DNA from: Fidelibacterota bacterium
GTDB lineage: Bacteria > Fidelibacterota > UBA8477
Direction: 5' to 3'
Assembly (NCBI GenBank): GCA_021734065.1
Contig: JAIPJQ010000005.1
Span: 1-49,378 of the forward strand
Length of the DNA stretch: 49,378 nucleotides
Below the pieces are notes generated by a model. That model saw only the letters and a program-made list of their open reading frames with translations, searched no databases and was not told where the DNA came from. The first letter of the stretch is position 1. Every line of letters starts with the position of its first letter. Below are positions 36,250-45,008 of the stretch, piece after piece. The position numbers were made by a program, and so were the translations under genes.

Positions 36250-37262
36250 TGGCGCCATACGACTCAGACATACGCCCGGAAAAACAATGGTGGCAGCGTG
36301 GGAAGCGGGTTATCGGTGTGGATGAAGCCGGACGCGGTCCCCTGGCCGGACCCGTGGTGGCTGCCGCGGTGGAATTGAATCCTGAGAATTTACCCGTTGG
36401 CATTAAAGACTCAAAAAAACTCACTGCCAAATCACGGTCAACTGTAGCGACAACTATCTATGCACAATCTATTCAAACAGGCATTGGCATCGTTCATGAG
36501 CAGGAGATTGACCGGATTAATATTTTACAAGCCACTTTTCAGGCCATGCGATCAGGTTTAGAAAAGTTTAAAACTGAGAATACCCATGTTCTGGTCGATG
36601 GCAAATTTACCATTCCGGATTTCGAACAGGAACAGACTGCGTTGGTGGATGGAGATGATCTGAGTATCTCCATCGGCGCGGCGTCCATTATTGCCAAAAC
36701 CTTTAGGGACAGAATGATGTTGTCCTACCACGTGCTGTTTCCCGAATATGGGTTTGATGCCCACAAAGGCTATGGCTCCAAACGCCATTTGGAAGCTCTG
36801 ACGGAGTACGGTCGCTGTCCAATTCACCGGCGTTCTTTCAATCCGGTACGCGATGCACCTAATCGGCGGTTTCGCATGAAGGATAATGCCCAAAAAGCCG
36901 GGTGGTTGGGAGAAATATATGCCGGAATGTATTTTGTCCGGAATGGCTATGACCTGTTGATGCATGGCTACCACGGCAGTCGGGATGGTGAAATTGATCT
37001 TATTGCACTTAAGGGCAGGGAGGTCATTTTTGTAGAGGTCAAAAGCTATCTTCGCGCTGCAGAAGCCGAACCAGCCCATTATCGGGTTACACCCGCTAAA
37101 CAAAAGAAAATTGCGGATACTGCAGAGCATTTTTATACCAATGAGGTGTACAAAAATCGCTATCCGGCCGAACCGGAAAGTCGCTTTGATATTGTCACGG
37201 TGGATTTCAGCCGAAAAAAGCCGGTTTTAAAGCATTTTGCCGACGCATTTTTACCCCTTTGA
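36246..37262 (+). CDS. rnhB: Fusion of RNase HII and UPF0102 (YraN-like) nuclease-fold domain
   Basis: A 338-aa protein with two domains. Residues about 15-205 are RNase [18 protein letters not shown] with catalytic D26/E27, [28 protein letters not shown] and [13 protein letters not shown]. It cleaves RNA in RNA/DNA hybrids, including single ribonucleotides. Residues about 215-330 are UPF0102/Yra[18 protein letters not shown], then [19 protein letters not shown], a PD-(D/E)XK-type core. In many bacteria rnhB and yraN-like genes are adjacent; here one frame joins them with no stop, via a short linker. It overlaps the sirtuin gene by four bases; the next gene starts 84 bases later. Confidence 0.92.
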   Translation: MMAPYDSDIRPEKQWWQRGKRVIGVDEAGRGPLAGPVVAAAVELNPENLPVGIKDSKKLTAKSRSTVATTIYAQSIQTGIGIVHEQEIDRINILQATFQAMRSGLEKFKTENTHVLVDGKFTIPDFEQEQTALVDGDDLSISIGAASIIAKTFRDRMMLSYHVLFPEYGFDAHKGYGSKRHLEALTEYGRCPIHRRSFNPVRDAPNRRFRMKDNAQKAGWLGEIYAGMYFVRNGYDLLMHGYHGSRDGEIDLIALKGREVIFVEVKSYLRAAEAEPAHYRVTPAKQKKIADTAEHFYTNEVYKNRYPAEPESRFDIVTVDFSRKKPVLKHFADAFLPL

Positions 37263-37345
37263 CCGGGATTCAGATTGGAAAAATTAGTTTGTCGTTTATG
37301 TTTCAACTTGCTCCGGAGAACGCATCAGGGAAAGAGGAAAATGAC

Positions 37346-39091
37346 ATGACCCCATTGATCACTAGACCCTTCCAATTGATAGCTAGAACACTGCTTATGA
37401 GCCTTTTTCTAATCGGTGGTATAAGCAATTCTCTTCTGGCCTGGGATCCGCCTGCCTATGGCCAGAATGGGATGGTGGTCGCCCATGATGAACTGGCCGC
37501 AGAAGCCGGCCGAAAGGTATTGGCTGCGGGAGGGAATGCCATTGATGCAGCTGTTGCAGTGGGATACGCATTGGCGGTAACCTACCCACCAGCCGGCAAT
37601 ATTGGTGGCGGTGGGTTTATGGTGATTCGAATGGCCGATGGGCGTATGGCAGCCATTGACTATCGCGAAAAAGCCCCTGCAAGAGCAAACCGAGACATGT
37701 TTTTGGACGATTCTGGCCGGGTGGTCCCGGGATTAAGTCTGCAGGGTGGTTTAGCTGTAGGTGTTCCTGGTACGGTTGCCGGTTTGCAGATGGCGCTGGA
37801 CAATTATGGGACCATGAAATTGAAAGAGGTGATCAACCCTGCCATTGATCTTGCCAAACGCGGATTCCCTGTAAATTTTTATCTGTCATACGCGCTACAC
37901 TACCTAAATCAAGCCGCTGCAAAATACCCGGAAACCGTACGGGTGTTTGGTCGGGACGGAAATCCCCCTAAGCCGGGAGAAATTTTCAAACAGCCTGACC
38001 TGGCGCGCACGCTGAAAACCATTCGGCGGAAGGGTCCGGCTGGCTTCTATCAGGGGAAGGTTGCTGAGAAGTTGGTGGAATCCGTACAGGCAGCCGGTGG
38101 TATTATTTCGCTTGAAGATTTGGAAAATTATCAGCCTGTTTTGAGACGTCCGGTCACCGGTGAATACAAAGGTTATCAAGTCCTGTCAATGCCACCACCG
38201 AGTAGTGGCGGGATTGCCCTGATTTCTATGCTCAACATGCTGAAACAATTTGAATTAGACACCATGGACTGGCACGGTGCAGATTATGTGCAGGTGTTGA
38301 CAGAAGTGGAGCGTCGTGCTTACGCTGATCGCAGCGTCTGGTTTGGCGATGCTGATTATTGGCCGGTTCCTACCGAAACATTACTCTCTATGGCTTATGC
38401 GAATACCCGTATGGCGGATTTTGTCTGGGGAAAAGCCACACCCAGTGAAATGGTGCAACCGCTGGGAGATGCCGCCATGGACTCACTAAAAGCGGTTTTA
38501 CGGGAGAGTGAGGAAACCACCCATTATTCAGTCGTTGACAAGTGGGGGAATGCCGTGAGTACAACTACCACGCTGAATTGGACGTTTGGATCACTGGTGA
38601 CCGTAAATGATTGCGGGTTTTTGCTGAATGATGAAATGGACGATTTCAGTGCGAAACCGGGCGTTCCCAACGCGTTTGGATTGGTGGGCAATGAAGCCAA
38701 TGCCATTCAACCCAACAAGCGCATGCTTTCAAGTATGACCCCGACCATTTTCGTGAAAAATGACAGCGTCCGCTATATCATCGGTACGCCCGGTGGCTCT
38801 ACCATCATTACCTCTGTGATGCAGGTGTTTTTAAATGCTATTGAGGAAAGAATGGGAATTGTGGATGCGGTCCGAATGCCCCGGGTACACCACCAGTGGC
38901 TGCCGGATGTCATCTATATCGAGCCCTATGCATTGGGACCGGAGACCATTGCCGCATTGGAGCGAAACGGTTACAGAGTGGTGATTCGCAGTACCATCGG
39001 TGAGGTAAATGCCATCGGCTGGGACCCAATTTTCAAGGGTTGGATTGGGGCGCCGGATCAGCGCGGTGCGGCGGCAGCGGTTGGGTATTAA
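37346..39091 (+). CDS. ggt: Gamma-glutamyltranspeptidase
   Basis: A 581-aa exported enzyme that hydrolyses or transfers the gamma-glutamyl group of glutathione and similar peptides. A hydrophobic signal follows the start (ARTLLMSLFLIGGI, cleavage near LLAWD). The large-subunit region has GMVVAHDELAAEAG, GGNAIDAAVAVGYALAV, GNIGGGGFMV and YREKAP. Autocleavage would occur before T392 in EETTHYSVVD, giving the small subunit with catalytic Thr, followed by NDEMDDF and GTPGGSTII. I chose ATG 37346 because AGAGGA sits nine bases upstream; the longer frame from 37259 adds an unconvincing N-terminus. It lies between the RNase HII fusion and signal peptidase genes, all plus strand. Confidence 0.93.
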   Translation: MTPLITRPFQLIARTLLMSLFLIGGISNSLLAWDPPAYGQNGMVVAHDELAAEAGRKVLAAGGNAIDAAVAVGYALAVTYPPAGNIGGGGFMVIRMADGRMAAIDYREKAPARANRDMFLDDSGRVVPGLSLQGGLAVGVPGTVAGLQMALDNYGTMKLKEVINPAIDLAKRGFPVNFYLSYALHYLNQAAAKYPETVRVFGRDGNPPKPGEIFKQPDLARTLKTIRRKGPAGFYQGKVAEKLVESVQAAGGIISLEDLENYQPVLRRPVTGEYKGYQVLSMPPPSSGGIALISMLNMLKQFELDTMDWHGADYVQVLTEVERRAYADRSVWFGDADYWPVPTETLLSMAYANTRMADFVWGKATPSEMVQPLGDAAMDSLKAVLRESEETTHYSVVDKWGNAVSTTTTLNWTFGSLVTVNDCGFLLNDEMDDFSAKPGVPNAFGLVGNEANAIQPNKRMLSSMTPTIFVKNDSVRYIIGTPGGSTIITSVMQVFLNAIEERMGIVDAVRMPRVHHQWLPDVIYIEPYALGPETIAALERNGYRVVIRSTIGEVNAIGWDPIFKGWIGAPDQRGAAAAVGY

Positions 39092-39142
39092 TGAACTTTC
39101 TGAGTCAGCCGGAGTTACAGCTACAAATTTTTAAGGATCAGA

Positions 39143-40033
39143 ATGGCTAAAAAATCAAAAGGCAAACCGAAAGACCGCGGATTTTCGCGGGGCTTACTCC
39201 ATGTCATTGTTTCTGTGTTGATTCTGCGGGCAACGGTGATTGAGGCTTATAATGTTCCTACCGGATCCATGGAAAATACGGTCAGGGTGGGGGATTTCAT
39301 TTTAGGGAATAAATTTGTCTATGGTATTCGCACACCGGACTGGATTGGCATTCCCTGGACGAATATCGGTTTCAGTGTTCCATACACCAGACTCCCGGGA
39401 TTCGCCGTTCCCAAAAGTGGTGATGTGGTGATTTTTCGGTATCCCAACGATCGCTGGCCAGCCAATGTGATCGGTCCACTGGATCCCAGTTTGAATTACA
39501 TCAAACGCTGTATTGCCGGTCCCGATGAGACGCTGCAAATCAAGCAAAAACGGGTTTATGTGAATGGTGAAGAAATGCCGCTTCCCACGCATGGAAAGCT
39601 TTCCTACGCCAATATGATGCCGCCTGAATACAAGGAGCGCATGATTTTCCCGCCCGGAATGGGAAACCGGGATAATTATGGCCCACTACGAATGCCCTCA
39701 GTCGGCGATACGCTGCGAATTGACGCCACGAATCTTGAATTTTGCAGAAATGTGATCAGCCTTGAGGGACACGAGGTGTTTTCCACCCAAAATCATAAAT
39801 TGATTATCGATGGCAAACCTGCGGATTATTATGTCTGCAGTCAGAACTTCTACTTTATGATGGGTGATAACCGGGACAATTCACATGACAGCCGATTCTG
39901 GGGACTTGTACCCGAAGACAATATCATCGGTGAAGCGCTGATGATCTATCTTTCCTGGGACCAGACTGAGCCTAATTTGGTGAAACGCTTGTTCACCCTG
40001 CGGCCATCCCGGATGTTTACACTGGTTGATTAA
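39143..40033 (+). CDS. lepB: Signal peptidase I
   Basis: A 296-aa membrane serine protease that removes signal peptides of secreted proteins. One N-terminal membrane anchor (about 18-33) is followed by the catalytic serine S42 in VPTGSMENTV. The catalytic lysine is K121 in YIKRCIAGPDE, where the family usually has PGD. MMGDNRDNSHDSRFWG is the conserved C-terminal box. An insert of about 60 residues between the lysine box and the final box is common in this phylum. AAGGAT precedes the ATG. The enzyme would process the many secreted proteins in this window. Confidence 0.95.
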   Translation: MAKKSKGKPKDRGFSRGLLHVIVSVLILRATVIEAYNVPTGSMENTVRVGDFILGNKFVYGIRTPDWIGIPWTNIGFSVPYTRLPGFAVPKSGDVVIFRYPNDRWPANVIGPLDPSLNYIKRCIAGPDETLQIKQKRVYVNGEEMPLPTHGKLSYANMMPPEYKERMIFPPGMGNRDNYGPLRMPSVGDTLRIDATNLEFCRNVISLEGHEVFSTQNHKLIIDGKPADYYVCSQNFYFMMGDNRDNSHDSRFWGLVPEDNIIGEALMIYLSWDQTEPNLVKRLFTLRPSRMFTLVD

Positions 40034-40162
40034 CCCGTCAGGTAAATCAGCAGGCAGAGCTAGCATTCCCCTCCACAAAGACCTTCTATAAAAATCCAAT
40101 TTTGGATATCAGCTAGTTGCATCCGGTAAGGGTACGCAGATGTTCTTTTGGTGCGGATTCGT

Positions 40163-41236
40163 CTATTCTTGCATGGAATCATTGTTTGGAATATGGACCG
40201 TCTTACCCAGGGGTAGGGTAACAAAGGCATCATCCGGTAAACCCTCTGCCAGAGTGGCAGCATTCAGTCTCTCAACCGGTTCCTGAATCGGTTCGTCGGT
40301 CAGAATAAAAGTTCCCCAGTGCATACCAATAGAAAATTGGGAGCGAATGTCCTGATGAATACGTACGGCTTCTTCCGGATTTACATGATGATTCTTCATG
40401 ATCCAGCGTGGATCGTACGCGCCAATGGGAATAAGTGCCAGATCGAATGGCCCCCAATCGGTACCGATCTGCTTAAATTGGATTGGGTTATAGCCGGTAT
40501 CGCCCCCAAACCAGAGCCGTTGCTCCGTGCCAATAATCGCCCAGCCGGCCCATAAGGTTTCATTTCTGTTAAAAGGCGTCCGCCCACTGAAATGTTGGGT
40601 GGGTGTACAAACAATTTTCAGATTCTCAATCCGGGTTGAGTCCCACCAATCCAATTCCTGTACCGTTTGGATCCCCAGATCCTCAAACCACTGCTTCACC
40701 TTCAACGGAACCAACCATTGCGCGGTTGTGCCCAGGTGCTCCACGGTCGTCCTATCCAAATGGTCATAATGATTATGTGAAATGACAATCACATCAATCG
40801 GTGGCAGACTTTCCATTGAAAATGCTGGCGGTGAAAGCCGTTTGGGACCGGCCCATTGAACCGGGGAGCAGCGATCAGAAAAAATGGGGTCCGTGAGGAT
40901 ATTCATTCCATCTAATTGCACCAGAAATGTACTGTGACCCAGCCAGGTTACCTGTAAACCACCATCAGCAGGCGTGTGGATCGTTTGAAATTCGGGTTTA
41001 ACACGCGGGACTGCCCGGGCGATCAAGCTGTCCGCTGGGTTTGGTATTTCCCTTTCCTAAAACCATTTCATGAGCTTTTTGAATCCGGGTTCAGATTCCT
41101 GCGAGACATACGGATTTACAAAACCACCATCCGGATGATGATGCGCTGGTGATATCCCGCTTTCAAGTTGCCCGTGGCAGCCAATGGTCAGCCAGAAAAT
41201 AAGAATGTGAAAAATTGAGCTTCGTGCCATGGTCAT
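40163..41236 (-). pseudogene. NAPE-PLD-like metallo-beta-lactamase-fold lipoprotein, interrupted by an in-frame TAG
   Basis: The intact frame would give 357 aa. A lipoprotein signal with lipobox TIGC (C20) starts at ATG 41236 behind AGGAT. Then come HHHPDGGFVNPY and KKLMKWF, then TAG at 41059-41057, then EREIPNPADS in the same frame. The downstream part has VTWLGHSTFLVQL, ILTDPIFSDRCSPV, the metal motif SHNHYDHLD, TPTQHFSGRTP, WFGGDTGYNP, IPIGAYDPRW and GMHWGTF. This order closely follows N-acyl-phosphatidylethanolamine phospholipase D, including the FVNPW...RW N-terminal block of that family. The only start within the downstream frame is TTG 41026, with no Shine-Dalgarno. The gene may be a fresh pseudogene, a sequencing error, or partly read through. 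Its own final stop is also TAG, so TAG is a normal stop here. Confidence 0.75.
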
Positions 41237-41320
41237 TAATATCCGATCCTGAAAATTAGCTGGTAGAATAATTTGCACCTGACCATTTCGCAAGTTCATG
41301 TGAGGCTGATTTTTATCAAC

Positions 41321-41349
41321 TTGGAAACACACCACTCCCAAGATATAAT
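41321..41349 (+). promoter_or_regulatory. Near-consensus promoter abutting the SDR start codon
   Basis: TTGGAA at 41321-41326 and a perfect TATAAT at 41344-41349 are 17 bases apart. The ATG is at 41357, about where transcription should start, and no Shine-Dalgarno lies between. This predicts a leaderless mRNA. Confidence 0.65.
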
Positions 41350-41356
41350 AGCCGCC

Positions 41357-42037
41357 ATGCAGAAAACCATACTCATAACTGGTTCGAATCGCGGAATTGG
41401 ACTGGCACTGACTGAAGCTTTCATGAAGCAGGGTTACCGCGTCCTGGGGACAGCGCGCCAACCGGAAAAAGCCGTGCAACTGGGTAAACTGCTCCCCGAA
41501 AAAGATATTCTCCGTCTGGATGTATCTCAGGAGGATAGTATTGGCGAGTTTGGTGTGTTTTTAGAACAGCGGAATATCCAACTCACAGGGCTGATTAATA
41601 ATGCCGGTGTGTATGGTGGCCGGGAAGGTTTTTCAGAAATTGAATCTGCCATTTTGATGGAAACATTTCTGGTGAATGCTGTGGGTCCGCTCATGGTACT
41701 TAAAAGCTGTCTGCCTGTTTTGACTCCCGGCGCTAAAGTCATGAATGTCTCCTCCAATATGGGTTCGATTACCAATGCTGGTGGCCGGCATTACGCCTAC
41801 CGCATGTCCAAATCCGCATTGAATATGGCTACCCGTATTCTCAGTATCGATTTTCCTGCTGATCGTTTCATTTTTGTCAGTGTTCACCCCGGGTGGGTTC
41901 AAACCGACATGGGCGGGGAACACGCCAATATTACCCCGCAGCAGAGCGCTGAAGCGCTTCTCACAGTTTATCTGAACCTCGATTCCGGTGATTCAGGAAA
42001 GTTTTTCAGTTACACAGGAAAGACACTGGAATGGTGA
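41357..42037 (+). CDS. Short-chain dehydrogenase/reductase (SDR)
   Basis: A 226-aa cytoplasmic NAD(P)-dependent SDR. The Rossmann motif is TGSNRGIG (about 8-15), followed by LDVSQ, NNAGV (NAG motif), NVSSN with the catalytic Ser, and YRMSK (YxxxK). HPGWVQTDMGG is the PG motif region. The substrate is unknown; it resembles sniffer/carbonyl-reductase-like SDRs. I chose ATG 41357 (MQKTILITG) because the Rossmann strand begins there; the longer frame to 41273 is implausible and would span the promoter. It is divergent from the interrupted lipoprotein gene, and the two 5' ends are 120 bases apart. Confidence 0.9.
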   Translation: MQKTILITGSNRGIGLALTEAFMKQGYRVLGTARQPEKAVQLGKLLPEKDILRLDVSQEDSIGEFGVFLEQRNIQLTGLINNAGVYGGREGFSEIESAILMETFLVNAVGPLMVLKSCLPVLTPGAKVMNVSSNMGSITNAGGRHYAYRMSKSALNMATRILSIDFPADRFIFVSVHPGWVQTDMGGEHANITPQQSAEALLTVYLNLDSGDSGKFFSYTGKTLEW

Positions 42038-42127
42038 TTATTATCACCAACAATTAACCAATCTTTCATATATTATTCCCGAATTTACCATCACGAGCAT
42101 ATCCCCATTTCCTCAGTTTGTAACAAT

Positions 42128-42143
42128 TAGCACGGTTCTTGCA
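42128..42143 (+). promoter_or_regulatory. Sigma54-like promoter element upstream of mltF
   Basis: TAGCACGGTTCTTGCA matches the sigma54 consensus TGGCAC-N5-TTGCA at all positions but one: the first G of the -24 GG is A. The predicted start is near 42155, about 60 bases before the ATG. I did not see an enhancer-binding protein gene nearby. Confidence 0.35.
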
Positions 42144-42217
42144 TCATACCTCCGCGAGTAAACGATAGCCGCAGAAATACGATGATAAAAGTAACCGACC
42201 ACGACTGAACAACCTCT

Positions 42218-43714
42218 ATGCTGAACTTATTTACAGATAAAAAAAACCGCCTGCTGATCCTACTATCCGGGATATTGGTTTCAGTAACCACTTTGTATTA
42301 TTGTAGTAGTAATTCTACCGGTAATCACGATTCGGTGTTGTCCGGCGATTTGACGGCTGCAGATAGTGCAGAAATATACGCAAAATCCACTATGGCTCGT
42401 ATTCGAGCAAAAAATGAGCTGGTCGTTCTGACACACTTCAATGCCAATAGCTATTTTATTTATCGCGGTCAACCCATGGGGTATGACTACGAGTTGTTAC
42501 AATTATTTGCCGGGGAGTTGGGTGTAAAACTCAAAATAATTGCTCTGAACAGCTGGTCCGAGATGGAACCGGCTTTGATGGCCGGTGACGGTGACATGAT
42601 CGGTACCGGGATGACAGTTACTCAAAACAATGGGAAATCTTTGGAATTTACAGATCCCTTGCGATCCACTCGTCAGGTTCTGATTCAGCGAATGCCCGAT
42701 AACTGGCAGAGGTTGAGAGAGCATGAAATCGAGAATCTGCTCATCAGGAATCCCATTGATTTACGCAATCAAACCGTGAGTGTACACGCTAATTCAGCTT
42801 TTTCCGATCGGCTGGAAAATTTATCCCAGGAAATTGGCGGGGACATTTATGTTGATTCTGTTCCTGATTCAATTGGAATTGATGGCATGATTCGTCTGGT
42901 TTCTGAAGGTGAAATTGAATACACCATTGCTAATGAAGATGAAGCGCTGCTGTATCAATCACTCTATCCCAATATTGATGTGGGAACACCCATTAGTTTT
43001 ACACAGCATATTGCCTGGGCGGTTCGTGAAGATTCACCCTTCTTGCAGAATGCGGTCAATGACTGGCTGAATCAGATGCAGTCAACTTATGATCCTACCT
43101 ACAATGTCATTTACAATAAGTACTTCAAGAACATGTCCGCATTTCGACGCCGTGTGTACAGTGATTATTTTTCCATGAATGGCAGTCGTATTTCGGCATT
43201 TGATGATTTATTCAAATCCCACGCCTCCCGGATTGGATGGGACTGGCGATTACTGGCCGCACAGGCTTTCGAGGAATCCCGGTTCAACAGACATATCGAG
43301 TCCTGGATGGGGGCTGTGGGTATCATGCAGCTTCTGCCTTCCACGGGTGAGCGGTTTGGTGCCAAGGATTTACGAAACCCATCGGAAAATATTCTAGCCG
43401 GTACCAATTATCTGAAATGGCTGGAGCGTTACTGGGAGCGGGAAATTGCCGACCCGGCCGAGCGCATGAAGTTCATCCTGGCCTCCTATAATGCCGGGCA
43501 GGGACATATTCAGGATGCTCGTCGTTTGGCCGCTAAATATGGCTATAATCGCAATGTGTGGGATGACAACGTGGCGGTTTTTCTGCTTAAAAAATCTAAT
43601 AAGAAATATTACAGCGACCCGGTAGTACGCTTTGGGTATTGCCGCGGGGATGAAGCCTATCAATATGTTAAGGACATTCTGGAGCGCTATGAGCATTATA
43701 AATTGCTCACCTGA
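42218..43714 (+). CDS. mltF: MltF-like membrane-bound lytic murein transglycosylase
   Basis: A 498-aa envelope protein. Residues 12-30 are a membrane/signal segment; C29 follows YY, so the lipobox is not canonical. Residues about 60-300 are an SBP_bac_3-type domain (GYDYELLQLFAGELGVKLK, MIGTGMTVTQNNGKSLEFT), followed by an SLT domain. FEESRFNRHIES holds the catalytic Glu (E353), with MGAVGIMQLLPSTGERFG and ASYNAGQGHIQDA. In E. coli MltF the first domain regulates the lytic domain, which cleaves glycan strands to 1,6-anhydro-muropeptides. There is no good Shine-Dalgarno before the ATG. A sigma54-like element is upstream. The next gene follows after 34 bases. Confidence 0.9.
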   Translation: MLNLFTDKKNRLLILLSGILVSVTTLYYCSSNSTGNHDSVLSGDLTAADSAEIYAKSTMARIRAKNELVVLTHFNANSYFIYRGQPMGYDYELLQLFAGELGVKLKIIALNSWSEMEPALMAGDGDMIGTGMTVTQNNGKSLEFTDPLRSTRQVLIQRMPDNWQRLREHEIENLLIRNPIDLRNQTVSVHANSAFSDRLENLSQEIGGDIYVDSVPDSIGIDGMIRLVSEGEIEYTIANEDEALLYQSLYPNIDVGTPISFTQHIAWAVREDSPFLQNAVNDWLNQMQSTYDPTYNVIYNKYFKNMSAFRRRVYSDYFSMNGSRISAFDDLFKSHASRIGWDWRLLAAQAFEESRFNRHIESWMGAVGIMQLLPSTGERFGAKDLRNPSENILAGTNYLKWLERYWEREIADPAERMKFILASYNAGQGHIQDARRLAAKYGYNRNVWDDNVAVFLLKKSNKKYYSDPVVRFGYCRGDEAYQYVKDILERYEHYKLLT

Positions 43715-43748
43715 AATCCATGTGAATTTTGTTCTGCCGGAGTGATAT

Positions 43749-44336
43749 TTGGGAAAAATGGGAATGATAACTATGTTGGGCTTTATTTTAGCCGCCATCT
43801 CGTTAATAATCGTACTGAGCGTATTTGCTATAAATCGCAAAAATATCAAAAAATCACCCCGGAAACACTGGATGATCTGGGCTGGATTAATCATCCTTCC
43901 CGCATCCTTGTTCTGGATTGGGTATGAATCATCCGTCTTGTCATTCAATATGCAGACGCGTAGCTGGCAAGCCGCTCCAGGCGTTATTTTGAAATCAGAG
44001 GTTAGTGGCGAACGGGCTATCCATCCGGCCATTACTGTCCGTTATACGGCAGGGGATGTGATACATTCCTTCACAACGGATCTTTTTGCTCCCGGATTTG
44101 GCGTACGCTCAAACCGACGCGATCAGGCGGAAAAATTGGTGGCAGAATATCCAGCCGGAGATACAGTCACAGTATATGTAAATCCCGATAATCTGTTACA
44201 GGCACGGATCCATCCCGGACCTGCCTGGAACCATTACTTGCGGGTTGGACTTGCCATGCTTTTCACCAGCCTTGGTTTTTGGTTGATTTTGGTATATTTG
44301 GGAAGCCGTGGGGAAAAAGAGGCTTTTCAACGGTAG
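43749..44336 (+). CDS. DUF3592-type membrane protein
   Basis: A 195-aa protein with hydrophobic helices near residues 5-25 and 40-58, and another at about 165-185. The central region (VILKSEVSGERAIHPAITVR, YPAGDTVTVYVNPDN) has the DUF3592 pattern. Function is unknown. TTG 43749 has GGAG six bases upstream and is favoured over the ATGs at 43758 and 43764. It lies between mltF and a zinc-ribbon membrane protein. Confidence 0.7.
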   Translation: MGKMGMITMLGFILAAISLIIVLSVFAINRKNIKKSPRKHWMIWAGLIILPASLFWIGYESSVLSFNMQTRSWQAAPGVILKSEVSGERAIHPAITVRYTAGDVIHSFTTDLFAPGFGVRSNRRDQAEKLVAEYPAGDTVTVYVNPDNLLQARIHPGPAWNHYLRVGLAMLFTSLGFWLILVYLGSRGEKEAFQR

Positions 44337-44397
44337 CAGAATTGAAAAAAATAATTATGTTATACCAAGCTATCGGGATGGAAAAAATAGGTTTGAA

Positions 44398-44991
44398 ATG
44401 AAGCGTGAATTTTCTTGGTTAACAGGTCTGCTATGGGCCGTCTCCGCTGTAGGTTACATCATCTTTTTAACCGGAATCGTTGCATTATTATGGGGTGTGG
44501 AAAAATTCGTGGCCAGTCCGGGTTCCGAAGCCTCCGCGCTGGATCTGATGGTGATCGGATTTTTTGCTTTCAGTGGCTTAATCGTGGGGACAGTGATGCA
44601 GGTTTTCCGGGTGGCAGTGAGCCTCAATGACAAAGCATTAAAAATCATAGAGCAGGTTGAACTGTTGGATGTGCGTATTCGCAGCGTTGTTCCGCAAAAT
44701 CGCCAATTGAAACAGTTGGATTCCCTGAAAGATTTGGTGGATGTGAACCGGGAGATGCTGGATAATTTGAAATCCATGGAAACGGTTCAGAGTGAGGTAA
44801 AAAAGGGGATTAAAACTGCGAAAACAGACCCGGAGGCTGAACCATCCAAACAGAGGAAACACCGCAAATCTGATTCGGATCCGGTCACGATCATGCAGGA
44901 TGAACAGAAATGGGAATGCCCCAATTGCCATGCGGAAAACCCGGGTTACCTGTTTAAATGCCGCGAGTGTGGCAAAGAAGTGAACCGGTAG
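44398..44991 (+). CDS. Membrane protein with C-terminal zinc ribbon
   Basis: A 197-aa protein. Two helices (about 5-30 and 45-65) are followed by a charged, probably coiled-coil stretch (about 75-140; NDKALKIIEQVELLDVRI, KQLDSLKDLVDV), a basic linker (KQRKHRKSD) and a C-terminal zinc ribbon with two CxxC pairs (CPNC and CREC). Similar arrangements occur in uncharacterised bacterial proteins. I chose ATG 44398 because helix 1 begins just after it; the frame opens at 44308 but that would overlap the DUF3592 gene. Its stop is 17 bases from the convergent BNR gene, with no clear terminator between. Confidence 0.7.
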   Translation: MKREFSWLTGLLWAVSAVGYIIFLTGIVALLWGVEKFVASPGSEASALDLMVIGFFAFSGLIVGTVMQVFRVAVSLNDKALKIIEQVELLDVRIRSVVPQNRQLKQLDSLKDLVDVNREMLDNLKSMETVQSEVKKGIKTAKTDPEAEPSKQRKHRKSDSDPVTIMQDEQKWECPNCHAENPGYLFKCRECGKEVNR

Positions 44992-45008
44992 CTCCTCTAA
45001 TTTAGCGG

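Noticed and set aside
40034-40162. Terminator between lepB and the interrupted lipoprotein gene
   Set aside because: The only inverted repeat (ATCCAA/TTGGAT) has a two-base loop and no T-run, so it is not a convincing terminator.
41057-41059. TAG recoded as an amino acid (alternative genetic code or pyrrolysine)
   Set aside because: The same gene ends in TAG, and giant protein 2 (26089-26091) and the M23-like gene also stop with TAG. No other in-frame TAG interrupts a gene here, so general recoding is unlikely.
41057-41479. A separate 140-aa minus-strand gene
   Set aside because: Its last 60 residues are the lipoprotein signal and N-terminal block of the interrupted NAPE-PLD-like gene, in the same frame. 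The part before 41236 overlaps the SDR promoter and has no coding character.
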